Part shown: positions 32,923 through 41,533 of the stretch, in pieces
Numbering within the stretch: the stretch's first letter is position 1
Layout of the letters: each line of letters opens with the position of its first letter
Made by a program: the position numbers and the translations under genes
Assembly (NCBI GenBank): GCA_012519905.1
Contig: JAAYPG010000141.1
Location: 1-42,904, forward strand
DNA: 42,904 bases
Direction of reading: 5' to 3'
DNA from: Clostridiales bacterium
GTDB taxonomy: Bacteria; Bacillota; Clostridia; Lachnospirales; Lachnospiraceae
Notes under the pieces: model-generated
The model's input: only the letters and a program-made list of their open reading frames with translations
The model's database searches: none
What the model was told of the DNA's origin: nothing

Positions 32923-33898
32923 AAGGTATCTCCCCCTTTTCTGCACGATGACATCTAACAAGATGCCCATCTGTAAATTCAGAATAAAACTGTGTCTCCC
33001 TACACTCTGGGACAGCATAAGGACATCGCCCATAAAATCTACACCCATCAATATCCTGATAGTTATCCGGAACCGTACCAGGAATAGAAGATAGCTTTTT
33101 ATTCGGATCATCATATATACAAGGAACTGATTCAAGGAGCGCCTTAGTATATGGATGTGCAGGATGTTCAAATAATCTATAAACAGATGTTTCCTCCATG
33201 AACTGTCCAGCATACATAATAATAACCCTATCTGCAAGCTCTGCCACAAGTCCTATATCATGGGTAATCAAGACGATTGACATATGAAATTCCTTCTGAA
33301 GCTCAACTAATAACTTCATGATCTGCAGTTGGATTGTGACATCTAGGGCTGTGGTAGGCTCATCGGCTATGATTAGCTTTGGTTTACAGGCCAGTGCCAT
33401 AGCTATCATGACTCTCTGCTGCATTCCTCCGGAAAGCATATGAGGATATTTCTTCATGATAGCCTTAGCATCTGATAAGCCAACTTTACTAATCATTTCA
33501 ATAGCATATTCATGGGCTCTTTTTCTATCATAGCCCATATGAATCCGGATTACCTCTGTAAGCTGATTTCCAATGGTAAGTACAGGATTTAAACTATTCA
33601 TCACATCCTGAAATACCATCGTAACCTCACTACCTCTTATTCTATCAAGCTCTTTCTCACTCATTTTGAGAAGGTCTTGGCCCTCATATATTATACTACC
33701 ATTGATAACACGGGCACTAGGGCTTAGTAAACCTAGGAGGGATAAGGCCGTAACACTTTTGCCACAGCCAGATTCTCCTACAATACAGAGAACCTCACCC
33801 GGTTTTACAGAAAAGTTGACCTTATCTACTACAACAGTCTGTTTATTCTCTTCTGCGAAAGCTATTGTAAGATCATCAACCTGTAATAAGTGTTCCAT
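32915..33898 (-). CDS. Peptide ABC transporter ATPase (DppD/OppD type)
   Basis: 327-aa ATP-binding subunit and partner of the preceding F-type ATPase. Walker [12 protein letters not shown]-loop MVFQDVMNSLNPV, signature SGGMQQRVMIAMAL, Walker B LIIADEPTTALD, H-loop LITHDIGL and the C-terminal CRFYGRCPYAVPEC extension are intact. ATG at 33898 with AGGA. It ends with TTGAATAA, in which the TTG is the start of the next gene. It lies 60 bp after the binding-protein gene. Confidence 0.95.
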   Translation of the reverse strand: MEHLLQVDDLTIAFAEENKQTVVVDKVNFSVKPGEVLCIVGESGCGKSVTALSLLGLLSPSARVINGSIIYEGQDLLKMSEKELDRIRGSEVTMVFQDVMNSLNPVLTIGNQLTEVIRIHMGYDRKRAHEYAIEMISKVGLSDAKAIMKKYPHMLSGGMQQRVMIAMALACKPKLIIADEPTTALDVTIQLQIMKLLVELQKEFHMSIVLITHDIGLVAELADRVIIMYAGQFMEETSVYRLFEHPAHPYTKALLESVPCIYDDPNKKLSSIPGTVPDNYQDIDGCRFYGRCPYAVPECRETQFYSEFTDGHLVRCHRAEKGEIPFE

Positions 33899-33958
33899 TC
33901 TTTCCTCCTAAAGATCTACTAGATAAGCAATACTTTATAAACTAAGGTTTTAGCTCTC

Positions 33959-35596
33959 TTATTTTACTACTTCCCATTCATTTACATTGATAAATGTTCC
34001 ATAAACATCAGGCACCACATTCTTCAGACGGTTATTTACCGCTCCTATAGCACTGATAATATAGGCCGAAATCATAGGTACATCCTGCTGGGTAATATCA
34101 GTAACTATGCGGTATTGCTTTATGATTTCATCTATATCAGTACTCTTTTGCGTCATATAAAGAGCGTCCATAATTATATCATTATGATATCTGGTCCAGC
34201 CACCCTTTGATAATAACCAGCTAATATCTGTATAAGGATCTACAGGGGTATAGGTATACTGTACTGCTAGTAGATCAAACTCACCTGTTCCCGCCACGGA
34301 AAGTAAGGTTGCAATATCCACTGTATTTATCTTTACATTAAGACCAATCTCTCCAAGTTTAGCTGCTATAAAGCTAGCAATATTTACAAAGGTGGTATCG
34401 CCACTATTCACATAGAAGGTATATTGCGTGCTTCTATCCCAGCCGTCTGCCTCTGCCTCATTAAGAAGCTCTATAGCCTTATCAGGATTATAGGCAGTGG
34501 GAGTCACATCATCATAGAATGGACCTGCACTTGCTAAGAAGCCCTCAATTACTTCTCCCTGACCCTTCAACATATCATTCAGTATGGTTTGACGATCTAT
34601 TCCATACATAATCGCCTGACGAATTCTTACATCAGTAACTCGTTCAACATTAAAGAAAATAGATTGATTTGTTACAGGCGTTCCATCATATACCTTAATA
34701 TTATCAAGCGCTCTTACAGAATCATAATCCTCCTGTAAAATAGCACCAGTAGTTTGTTGTACAAGATCAAGCTCACCAGATCTAAGTCCAGCAAGAAGCT
34801 GACTTGCTGTTACTACCTTAATATTTAAGTTCTTAATTTTAGGTGCTCCTAAAAAGAAATTATCATTAGCTTCCAAGGTTACATAATGATTTAAATCCAC
34901 ATCCTTAATAAAATATGGTCCACTTACTACAGTCGGTGCATTAAACCAATCATAGGATAAGAGGTCTTCTCTAGGTACTTCACCTAGAATATGCTCAGGC
35001 AAGATGAGAATATAACGACCGAAGATGTTCTTAAATGAATGCAAGGCCATCTCAGTCTTTGTAGTTATCTCTACTGTATGCTCATCAACAGCTACAACTC
35101 CGCTGAGTGATGTTGCACCTTTCTCAGCATATCCGTCGTCTCCGGTTCCTTCAATCTTCTCCATAGACATTCCTACGCTACCGATTTCTGGGCTGGTCCA
35201 AAGTAAATAGGTAAATACCACATCCTCAGATGTAATTGGCTCACCATCTGACCAGACAGCTCTTTCATCTAGATGAATAGTAAATGTTTTATTGTCCTCT
35301 GTAGTAATATCCTTAGCCAACTGGCCAACAAATTCTAAATCCTTATTAAGCTCAACTAATGGTAAGAATTCTAAGGATGTAGTATATTTTACAACCTCAG
35401 TTCCATCCTGTAGCAGTGGATTCACTGAACTTAATGAATCTGTCACACCTACATTAACGATATCTTCTTGTGTTACATCTTTATCGGAAGAACCACCCTT
35501 ATTGTTATCGTTATTTTTTTTGCTACATGCAACTAATGATGTTGCCATCATCATTGTAAATATTAATATTAATAATAATTTTCCTGACTTCTTCAT
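33959..35596 (-). CDS. Peptide-binding lipoprotein (SBP family 5)
   Basis: 545-aa extracellular substrate-binding lipoprotein of the peptide importer. The N-terminal signal ends in a lipobox (LVACS, Cys about residue 24), followed by an acidic/Asn-Gly-Ser linker. FTIHLDERAVWSDGEPITSEDVVFTY (landmark AVWSDGEPITSEDV) and YGIDRQTILNDML are typical of DppA/OppA-like proteins. It binds di- or oligopeptides outside the membrane; some members bind nickel or sugars, and the ligand cannot be read here. ATG at 35596 with GGTGA. First gene of the operon; promoter and palindrome at 35647-35684. Confidence 0.93.
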   Translation of the reverse strand: MKKSGKLLLILIFTMMMATSLVACSKKNNDNNKGGSSDKDVTQEDIVNVGVTDSLSSVNPLLQDGTEVVKYTTSLEFLPLVELNKDLEFVGQLAKDITTEDNKTFTIHLDERAVWSDGEPITSEDVVFTYLLWTSPEIGSVGMSMEKIEGTGDDGYAEKGATSLSGVVAVDEHTVEITTKTEMALHSFKNIFGRYILILPEHILGEVPREDLLSYDWFNAPTVVSGPYFIKDVDLNHYVTLEANDNFFLGAPKIKNLNIKVVTASQLLAGLRSGELDLVQQTTGAILQEDYDSVRALDNIKVYDGTPVTNQSIFFNVERVTDVRIRQAIMYGIDRQTILNDMLKGQGEVIEGFLASAGPFYDDVTPTAYNPDKAIELLNEAEADGWDRSTQYTFYVNSGDTTFVNIASFIAAKLGEIGLNVKINTVDIATLLSVAGTGEFDLLAVQYTYTPVDPYTDISWLLSKGGWTRYHNDIIMDALYMTQKSTDIDEIIKQYRIVTDITQQDVPMISAYIISAIGAVNNRLKNVVPDVYGTFINVNEWEVVK

Positions 35597-35646
35597 AAAA
35601 TCACCGTTCCTTTTTTGGTATGTTTTCATACTATTTTGATACGCTT

Positions 35647-35684
35647 ACTATAATATAGTTTTATTAAAATTACAATGTAATTTT
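35647..35684 (-). promoter_or_regulatory. Promoter of the peptide ABC operon with an overlapping palindrome
   Basis: TTGTAA (35670-35675), 17-bp spacer, TATAGT (35647-35652) on the minus strand. AAAATTAC-AAT-GTAATTTT (35666-35684), with perfect 8-bp arms, covers the -35 box. A repressor such as CodY-like or other would compete with RNA polymerase there; the identity of the regulator is unknown and AT-richness lowers the weight of the palindrome. Confidence 0.58.
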
Positions 35685-35700
35685 CTATATAATAAAATAA

Positions 35701-36186
35701 TTAAATTACCTTTTGATATGCTATTCTTTCTGAACCATCCTCTAGATATATGATTCCACATCTAGAAAATGAGTTTTTAGCAAGAAGATTCATCATTATA
35801 TAATTATCCCTGTGTGTGTCTATACGAATATTAGGCAACCTATTAAAGCACCAATCTAAACAGTGGGAAGCAACACCCTTTTGTCGGCTAGCAGATGCTA
35901 TCCTATGAACCACACTATATGGCTCCTCATTAATCCAAGCCCCTTCGTATATAGTTAGGTAGGTTGGATCAGGTCCCTTGTTAAAATAAAACACACCTAC
36001 AATTCGATTGCAATCCACACATACATAGCTTTTTTCATCTAATATGTCTTGCTTAATTAATTCAATATTCGGATAACCATTCACCCACTGGTTGACATTT
36101 CCACTGTCCCTCATATACTTTCTGGCATCATCATATATCTCCATGACCTCTTCCAAGTCATCCATAACAGTCTGTCTTATTTCCAC
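35701..36186 (-). CDS. GNAT family N-acetyltransferase
   Basis: 161-aa acetyl-CoA-dependent acetyltransferase. RIVGVFYFNKGPDPTY (beta 4), VVHRIASASRQKGVASHCLDWCF (acetyl-CoA pyrophosphate loop, Rxx-KGVA) and IDTHRDNYIMMNLLAKNSFSRCGII give the fold. The substrate is unknown. The best start is GTG at 36186 with AAGGAG 8 nt upstream; the ATG at 36192 is only 2 nt from that SD. It stands alone between the peptide importer and the MATE gene. Confidence 0.87.
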   Translation of the reverse strand: MEIRQTVMDDLEEVMEIYDDARKYMRDSGNVNQWVNGYPNIELIKQDILDEKSYVCVDCNRIVGVFYFNKGPDPTYLTIYEGAWINEEPYSVVHRIASASRQKGVASHCLDWCFNRLPNIRIDTHRDNYIMMNLLAKNSFSRCGIIYLEDGSERIAYQKVI

Positions 36187-36239
36187 TTGCATATCTCCTT
36201 AGTCATGTTAAATAATTAGTATTAGTATTCTACACTAAT

Positions 36240-36258
36240 TATTTGCAATACGCAAATA
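36240..36258. repeat. Inverted repeat upstream of the GNAT gene
   Basis: TATTTGC-AATAC-GCAAATA, 7-bp perfect arms, about 55 bp upstream of the GNAT start. It could be an operator for that gene or part of the end of the MATE transcript. There is no U-tract. Confidence 0.42.
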
Positions 36259-36278
36259 TGATAATAGTCAATCTGTTT

Positions 36279-37628
36279 TTACTTTTGTATTGATATAGTC
36301 TGGTCAGTTCTTCTTAGTCTAATAAGCTCCACTATAATATAGATAATGGCTACTATACCGCTTATACCATCAGACATAGCATTACTTATATATACTCCTT
36401 TTATACCCAGTCTTGGAGCCAAAATTAATATTGCAGGAACAATTATAACACCATATCTTAAGAAAGCTAATATGCTACTTAACTTAGTCTTATCAACCAC
36501 CTGAAAGTATTGTGAACTTACGGTTAGTGGTCCGATAATAGGAAGCATACATAGATAATACCTTATTCCCGCCGAGGTTATCTCAACCAAACCTATATCA
36601 TCTGTGAATATTGATACCAAGAGCTGCGGAAATAATATTATTACTAAAAATAAAAATACTGATAGTAAAAAAGAATAAAGCAAGGCCAGTTCCAAGGATT
36701 TTCGCACCCTAGCATATTGCTTTGCTCCCCAGTTATAGCCACATATGGAATTGTTGCCTTGAACAAGCCCCATAACAACCATATGATAAAAACTGTATAT
36801 GGAAGCCATTATGGTTATGGCTGCAACATCAAGGTCATTACCAAACTTAAGTAAACTCTTGTTTATAAACAGATTTACCAAGGCGGCCAATATCTGTATA
36901 TAGAAAGATGGCATGCCCAGCTTCAGACTTTTCCCTAATAAGGCAAATTCGCCATTAACCTTTCTTAGCTTTAGGTTAATTGCAAAATCCTTTCTATTAA
37001 TAAATGCATAAATCACATAAACTGTCAAAGTAGTCTGGGAGATTACCGTGGCTATAGCCGCACCCGCAATACCCATCTTAAATACAAATATGAATATAGG
37101 ATCTAATACTATATTCATCACTGAGGTTATTACAATTATCTTCATAGAGACCCCAGATTTACCGATTGAACGTAAGGAATTATTTAAGCAATATCCTGGA
37201 ATTCCTATGATAGATCCTATAATTATAATGACTATATATTCTTTAGCATAGGGTATTACATTATCCGATATAGACAGAAGTTCTAATATGGGATCTAAAA
37301 AAACCATAAATAATAGAGCAAAAAGGACTAGAAAAATCACAATATACTTTAGTGCAAGATATAATATATCCTCAGCCTCATCTTTCTTTCCCTCTCCCAG
37401 CCTTATAGATATCAGAGCTGACGTTCCTATCCCCACTAATAATATAAAGGCCATCTGTATTATCTGTACTGGCATGGTAATTCCCACTGCTGTTAATGCA
37501 TAGGAGCTGATTCTACCCACATAGATTCTGTCAACTATATTAAAGATTGCACTGCTGAGCATACCAAGGATTGCCGGTATAGAAAGCTGCCATAAGAGCT
37601 TTGATACTCTTTCAGTTCCTAGCTTCAA
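36279..37628 (-). CDS. MATE family efflux transporter
   Basis: 449-aa membrane protein with 12 predicted helices in two homologous halves. It begins LLWQLSIPAILGMLSSAIFNIVDRIYVGRI, of which the PAILG...NIVDRIYVG pattern is the MATE signature, and the second half repeats it with QILAALVNLFINKSL. It resembles the DinF/NorM-type Na+ or H+-coupled drug exporters of clostridia. The start is TTG at 37628 with GAGGT upstream. It has its own promoter. Confidence 0.93.
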   Translation of the reverse strand: MKLGTERVSKLLWQLSIPAILGMLSSAIFNIVDRIYVGRISSYALTAVGITMPVQIIQMAFILLVGIGTSALISIRLGEGKKDEAEDILYLALKYIVIFLVLFALLFMVFLDPILELLSISDNVIPYAKEYIVIIIIGSIIGIPGYCLNNSLRSIGKSGVSMKIIVITSVMNIVLDPIFIFVFKMGIAGAAIATVISQTTLTVYVIYAFINRKDFAINLKLRKVNGEFALLGKSLKLGMPSFYIQILAALVNLFINKSLLKFGNDLDVAAITIMASIYSFYHMVVMGLVQGNNSICGYNWGAKQYARVRKSLELALLYSFLLSVFLFLVIILFPQLLVSIFTDDIGLVEITSAGIRYYLCMLPIIGPLTVSSQYFQVVDKTKLSSILAFLRYGVIIVPAILILAPRLGIKGVYISNAMSDGISGIVAIIYIIVELIRLRRTDQTISIQK

Positions 37629-37710
37629 ATCAATTACCTCACTTCATGTCACTAATATTTAACTTAATCATACATCTAAAGTTCCTATAGTAGCAAAATA
37701 ATACCATATC

Positions 37711-37739
37711 ATTCTACTATGAACTGGTTTTAAACTCAA
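37711..37739 (-). promoter_or_regulatory. Promoter of the MATE gene
   Basis: TTGAGT (37734-37739), 17-bp spacer, TAGAAT (37711-37716) on the minus strand; predicted leader of about 75 nt. Confidence 0.58.
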
Positions 37740-37805
37740 CTGAAAATATATAGGCAATTGCTTTTCATGTAAAAAGATATTTGTTTCGATGGATATTGAT
37801 TTATA

Positions 37806-37834
37806 TTGACGCATATTGTTTTTAGATGTATAAT
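37806..37834 (+). promoter_or_regulatory. Consensus promoter of the deleted aminopeptidase gene
   Basis: TTGACG (37806-37811), 17-bp spacer, TATAAT (37829-37834) on the plus strand. It is one of the best promoters in the window, although the gene it serves (37900-38093) is broken. Confidence 0.8.
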
Positions 37835-37899
37835 ACCCATGACGTCGGAATTATTTAGATGAGATTAATCTAAGGTTCTTAGAAAGAAAGGGGATTAAG

Positions 37900-38093
37900 A
37901 TGATTTTTGAAAGAAACATAATAAAGAAGCTTGTAAAAGGTATATAACAGAATTGATAGGTTATACTGTACTAGATGAGAAAATGGCAGGAACCTTTCAC
38001 ATAGCTATCGGAGATAATACCATGTTTGGTGGCAATAATAGTTCTCCTCTACATATGGATTTTGTTGGAATGGGAGAAGTTCTATTTCAATAG
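37900..38093 (+). pseudogene. Internally deleted gene, C-terminal remnant of an M29-like aminopeptidase
   Basis: A strong SD (AAAGGGG, 37887-37893) leads to ATG 37900, but that frame stops after 15 codons (MIFERNIIKKLVKGI). The frame one base off then runs from 37911 to TAG at 38093 and encodes YITELIGYTVLDEK, AGTFHIAIGDNTMFGG and SSPLHMDFVG. HIAIGDN and LHMDFV look like the metal-ligand segments near the C-terminus of M29 (aminopeptidase T/leucyl aminopeptidase) proteins, normally about 370-410 aa. I infer that most of the gene was lost by an internal deletion joining the first codons to the tail out of frame. Promoter and terminator remain. Confidence 0.7.
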
Positions 38094-38094
38094 T

Positions 38095-38140
38095 AATAGT
38101 ACCATTGTAAGTGCATTTACTCTACAATGGTGCTATTTTA
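38095..38140. terminator. Bidirectional terminator after the pseudogene
   Basis: AATAGTACCATTGTA (38095-38109) pairs with TACAATGGTGCTATT (38123-38137) with one mismatch, followed by TTTTA. It ends the remnant gene on the plus strand and, with an A-rich entry, could also serve the converging miniprotein gene. Confidence 0.83.
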
Positions 38141-38146
38141 CTGGTA

Positions 38147-38446
38147 TCACTTCTTTCTGCGCTTTACCTTACTTGTTATTACAAGGTAAACAATACCTAT
38201 GAATGATAATAGGCCAAATATATATTTAATTATACCTAAATATTGATTGCCGCTAATAAATATAGCTGTAGGTCCATCTGAGCCACCAATGATTCCTATT
38301 GAACTTACACTATTTTTATCTATCCTAATTTGAAATTTATTTTGGATATACATACGCATAATAAATTCCCATGAGACCGTAATAATTGTAATCAAAGTTG
38401 TAACAATTGTTAGTACCATAATAATTTTCCTTTGGTTTCTTTTCAT
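38147..38446 (-). CDS. Small membrane protein with Na+-decarboxylase beta-subunit motif (GGSDGPTAIF)
   Basis: 99 aa with two hydrophobic segments (about residues 9-28 and 68-90). Between them is SIGIIGGSDGPTAIFIS, nearly identical to the conserved GGxDGPTAI loop of the beta subunit of Na+-pumping oxaloacetate/methylmalonyl-CoA/glutaconyl-CoA decarboxylases (OadB/MmdB/GcdB). Those proteins are about 370-430 aa with many helices, so this one has only the motif in a minimal frame. No decarboxylase alpha, gamma or biotin subunit gene is nearby. ATG at 38446 with GGGAG. The C-terminus is a Lys/Arg-rich cytoplasmic tail. Function unknown. Confidence 0.85.
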   Translation of the reverse strand: MKRNQRKIIMVLTIVTTLITIITVSWEFIMRMYIQNKFQIRIDKNSVSSIGIIGGSDGPTAIFISGNQYLGIIKYIFGLLSFIGIVYLVITSKVKRRKK

Positions 38447-38685
38447 TATTAAAACTCCCTTCTGGCTACTTTCTAGCTACTAAGCTCCACCCGTTTTACA
38501 CTTTTGACACTATTAATATCTATATACTTAGAAACATAATAAGTTATTATATATCATAAATCAATACTGTTTCTCATTTATACTTTAAAGAACTATGCGA
38601 AAATGATATCATATGAAAAGAACTTAAAATTTAGTATACTGCATAGATATGATTATCTTGAACAAACAGGAGGGCATTATTAGGT

Positions 38686-39912
38686 ATGAAAAAATATATA
38701 AAGTATAAAAACAGATTTATTATTATAGGTATTATGACAGTGCTGGCGGTGTTTCTTCTAATAACACTTCCAAAGCTCAAAAAACAAGCTAACCAGCCAG
38801 ACGATAAATTGCAAGATAATACAACTATCGAAGACAATTATAATACAGAGGTTGAGTTCAATGAGACTATAGATAAATCAAATGTAGAAATAGATAGCAA
38901 TTATGACAATCCTGTCCCTAACTTAGAGGCCGATGATAGTTCTGAACATGATGACAGGGCACAAGAGGATGAAGATAAGACACAGTCAGAGGCAAATTCT
39001 GATCCTCAGGCGACCGAGCTAAGCTTAGACCTGGTGTTTGAAGAGAAGTCGGACATAGTTATATCAAGGTCTGGAGTCAACTTAAGAAAGGGTAGTTCTA
39101 CTGATTCAGAGATTCTTACCACCTTAAAGGAAAGTACCGAGCTTAACCGTACTGGCTATCACGATGATTGGACCAGAGTAGAATATCAGGGAAATGTCTG
39201 TTATATAGCATCATATCTAGTTACATTAAAGACAGAGACATCTTCGGAAGATCAATCCGAAGCCATAGCGCCTGATAGAAACGCTAAACTAATTGTTATA
39301 GATGCCGGACATCAGGCTAAAGGTAACTATGAGCAGGAACCAATTGGTCCAGGTGCAAGAGAGACTAAGCCTAAGGTTTCAGCAGGTACAACAGGTGTCA
39401 GTACCGGCCTAAGGGAGTACGAATTAAATCTCACGGTTTCTCTTAAGCTTAAGGATGAGCTCCTAAAAAGAGGATATCAGGTTCTTATGATTAGAGAATC
39501 TCACAATGTAGATATTTCTAATTCCGAACGAGCCGCCATAGCCAATGGAGCAGATGCAGATGCCTTTCTTCGAATCCATGCCAACGGAAGTGACAATTCC
39601 AAAACCAATGGAATAATCACAATCTGCCAGACTAAATCCAACCCCTATAATAGTAACTTGTATAAGATAAACCGCAAACTATCCGAAAAGGTTTTAGAAA
39701 ATATGGTAGCACAAACCGGTGCCACTAATAAAGGCGTATGGGAAACAGATACCATGAGTGGTATTAACTGGTGTAGTGTACCTGTTACTATTATAGAGAT
39801 GGGTTATATGACAAATAAAAATGAAGACGAGCTTTTAGCCACTGATAGCTACCAGGATCTATTAGTCCAAGGGATAGCTGATGGATTGGATGCATTTTTT
39901 AAAGATGAGTAA
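38686..39912 (+). CDS. N-acetylmuramoyl-L-alanine amidase with SH3 domain, membrane-anchored
   Basis: 408-aa cell-wall hydrolase. An N-terminal basic stretch and single hydrophobic helix (residues 11-30) act as signal anchor. A long, very acidic low-complexity linker follows (about 35-115). Next is a bacterial SH3 domain ([19 protein letters not shown]...[11 protein letters not shown], about 122-180), and then an amidase_3 domain (205-405). The zinc ligands are visible in IDAGHQ, LREYELN and FLRIHANG, and the catalytic Glu in IIEMGYMTN. It cleaves the amide between MurNAc and the peptide. ATG at 38686 with AGGAGG 12 nt upstream. Confidence 0.94.
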   Translation: MKKYIKYKNRFIIIGIMTVLAVFLLITLPKLKKQANQPDDKLQDNTTIEDNYNTEVEFNETIDKSNVEIDSNYDNPVPNLEADDSSEHDDRAQEDEDKTQSEANSDPQATELSLDLVFEEKSDIVISRSGVNLRKGSSTDSEILTTLKESTELNRTGYHDDWTRVEYQGNVCYIASYLVTLKTETSSEDQSEAIAPDRNAKLIVIDAGHQAKGNYEQEPIGPGARETKPKVSAGTTGVSTGLREYELNLTVSLKLKDELLKRGYQVLMIRESHNVDISNSERAAIANGADADAFLRIHANGSDNSKTNGIITICQTKSNPYNSNLYKINRKLSEKVLENMVAQTGATNKGVWETDTMSGINWCSVPVTIIEMGYMTNKNEDELLATDSYQDLLVQGIADGLDAFFKDE

Positions 39913-39940
39913 AACTTGAAGTTGGGTTTGATTTATTTCA

Positions 39941-40294
39941 TTACTCTTTTCTCAAAATCTTATCCATCTTTTTTCCCTTTGCTAATTCATCTATCAGCTT
40001 ATCTAGATACCTAATCTCACGCATTAAGGGTTCCTCGATATTCTCTACCCTGACACCACAGACTAAGCCTTTAATCAATGAGCGTGAAGGATTCATGTGA
40101 GGGGCTTTTGCAAAGAAGGTTTCAAAATCCGTCTGATTTTCCAACTCTTCTTCAAGCTCCTTCTGGCTGTATCCGGTTAACCAAAGGATAATTTCATCCA
40201 CCTCCGCTTTTGTACGCCCCTTTCTTTCGGCCTTCTTAACATAAAGCGGATAGACCTTAGCAAAACTCATTGTATATATATTATTTCTAGCCAT
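39941..40294 (-). CDS. DUF2200 family protein
   Basis: 117-aa soluble protein. [28 protein letters not shown] and ILWLTGYSQ are the signature of DUF2200, whose function is unknown; the family is small, widespread and usually stands alone. No motif suggests catalysis. ATG at 40294 with GGAGGA. It lies 42 bp after the next gene on the same strand, so the two may form a transcript. Confidence 0.88.
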   Translation of the reverse strand: MARNNIYTMSFAKVYPLYVKKAERKGRTKAEVDEIILWLTGYSQKELEEELENQTDFETFFAKAPHMNPSRSLIKGLVCGVRVENIEEPLMREIRYLDKLIDELAKGKKMDKILRKE

Positions 40295-40336
40295 AATATC
40301 CTCCTTAACTCCATATCATTCTTCAAAATTTACATT

Positions 40337-41452
40337 TCATCTACATAGATGCAATAACTGAATAGCCCAAAAGGTCAGATCACAACGTAATGAAGTATGG
40401 GTTTTGTAATCGGCTTCAAGCTTTACATCTACATATGCTGTTGGGTATTCTATCTTTTTTGGGGAGTAATACTTTTTATGTGGCAACTTAAAATTCATTC
40501 TCAGGATGCCATCATTGATTAATTCTAGTTTTAAGTTCGCAATAGACTCCTTCAAAACATCAACCTTCTCTCCTACTCCAAGCATAGCAATTTCGGATAG
40601 GGGGCGACGGTATAATATCGAATCTATTAAATCAGGTCTATAAGCCCTAAAAGGCCTAATTAAGGCAAAGCATGGGGCATAAAATTTACCATTTATTCGA
40701 ACATGCATATTATTATCTGGCTTCATTATCTTATTTATGTGATTAATTGAATTAGCCAGCATATTAATATTATCTTTTGTACGCCAGCTTTGCGTATATG
40801 CCAGCATTGTAAGCGTATAAATATTGGGGAAATATTCATCTTCCTCGATGTAAGGATAATTATTGCGTCTTTTATTGCCTTTATTAAATTTAGTTATCTC
40901 ATCTAGGGAAGAGATTTCAAGCATACGACTGAAGCCTTTCAATGATATTTGCTGAAAATCCCGCAGATCATCAAAGTCATCCCCGTAGCCAAGCATAGCC
41001 TGCATAACATATAACAAAGCCATAAGACAATTACCGTTGTTCAATCCCACAAATCTATTCTCATAGCGTGAAACTTCAGGGGGGATATAAGAAAACTCCT
41101 CACGTAATATATCTTCATCTCTCATTGCAGCAACAAAATCGACAACAATTGGGTGTGTTTTTGGTATGCCATAATAAGCTAGCAACCTTGCCGCTGTTTC
41201 TCCATCCTGCAATGGTGTTTCATGAAGCTTCACTCCACGCCAATTAGACCAGCTATGCATACCATTTCCAATATATCCATTTGGCTTGATATAGGTCGTC
41301 AACAGCTTGAAATACGGTGTTTGGTAAATCTCCTCCAGTAAATCCTCTTCCTCGCTCTGAGATAGGTCGTTTAGAAGCTCTTTTCTGAGGCGATATCTTA
41401 TAACCGGCCCTGCCTTCTCCAGAAGAAAATTAATTGATTTAGAAAAATTCAA
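40337..41452 (-). CDS. Hypothetical 371-aa helical protein
   Basis: I do not recognise it with confidence. It is helix-rich with no signal peptide or membrane segment. The N-terminal EKAGPVIRYRLRKELL, YIKPNGYIGNG, LHETPLQDGETAARLLAYYGI and NNGNCLMALLYVMQAMLGYGD fit an alpha/alpha-toroid (prenyltransferase/terpenoid-cyclase-like) repeat fold, with a C-terminal beta-rich part (LELINDGILRMNFKLP). No catalytic DxD or zinc motif is obvious. The start is TTG at 41452, with AGGAGGT 6 nt upstream. Neighbours: DUF2200 downstream and a VOC protein upstream. Confidence 0.72.
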   Translation of the reverse strand: MNFSKSINFLLEKAGPVIRYRLRKELLNDLSQSEEEDLLEEIYQTPYFKLLTTYIKPNGYIGNGMHSWSNWRGVKLHETPLQDGETAARLLAYYGIPKTHPIVVDFVAAMRDEDILREEFSYIPPEVSRYENRFVGLNNGNCLMALLYVMQAMLGYGDDFDDLRDFQQISLKGFSRMLEISSLDEITKFNKGNKRRNNYPYIEEDEYFPNIYTLTMLAYTQSWRTKDNINMLANSINHINKIMKPDNNMHVRINGKFYAPCFALIRPFRAYRPDLIDSILYRRPLSEIAMLGVGEKVDVLKESIANLKLELINDGILRMNFKLPHKKYYSPKKIEYPTAYVDVKLEADYKTHTSLRCDLTFWAIQLLHLCR

Positions 41453-41533
41453 CCCAACACCTCCTTCAATATTATTAGTTAGAACTTGTACTATTATTAT
41501 ACTCCAAATTTATCCATAACTCTACTATGATTT

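Noticed and set aside
32923-33249. N-terminal extension of the F-type ATPase
   Set aside because: It lies out of frame inside the D-type ATPase gene and has no ABC homology; TTG at 32922 has the SD.
38631-38837. 68-aa minus-strand frame over the amidase start
   Set aside because: Shadow of the amidase N-terminus and its SD region; no supporting signals.
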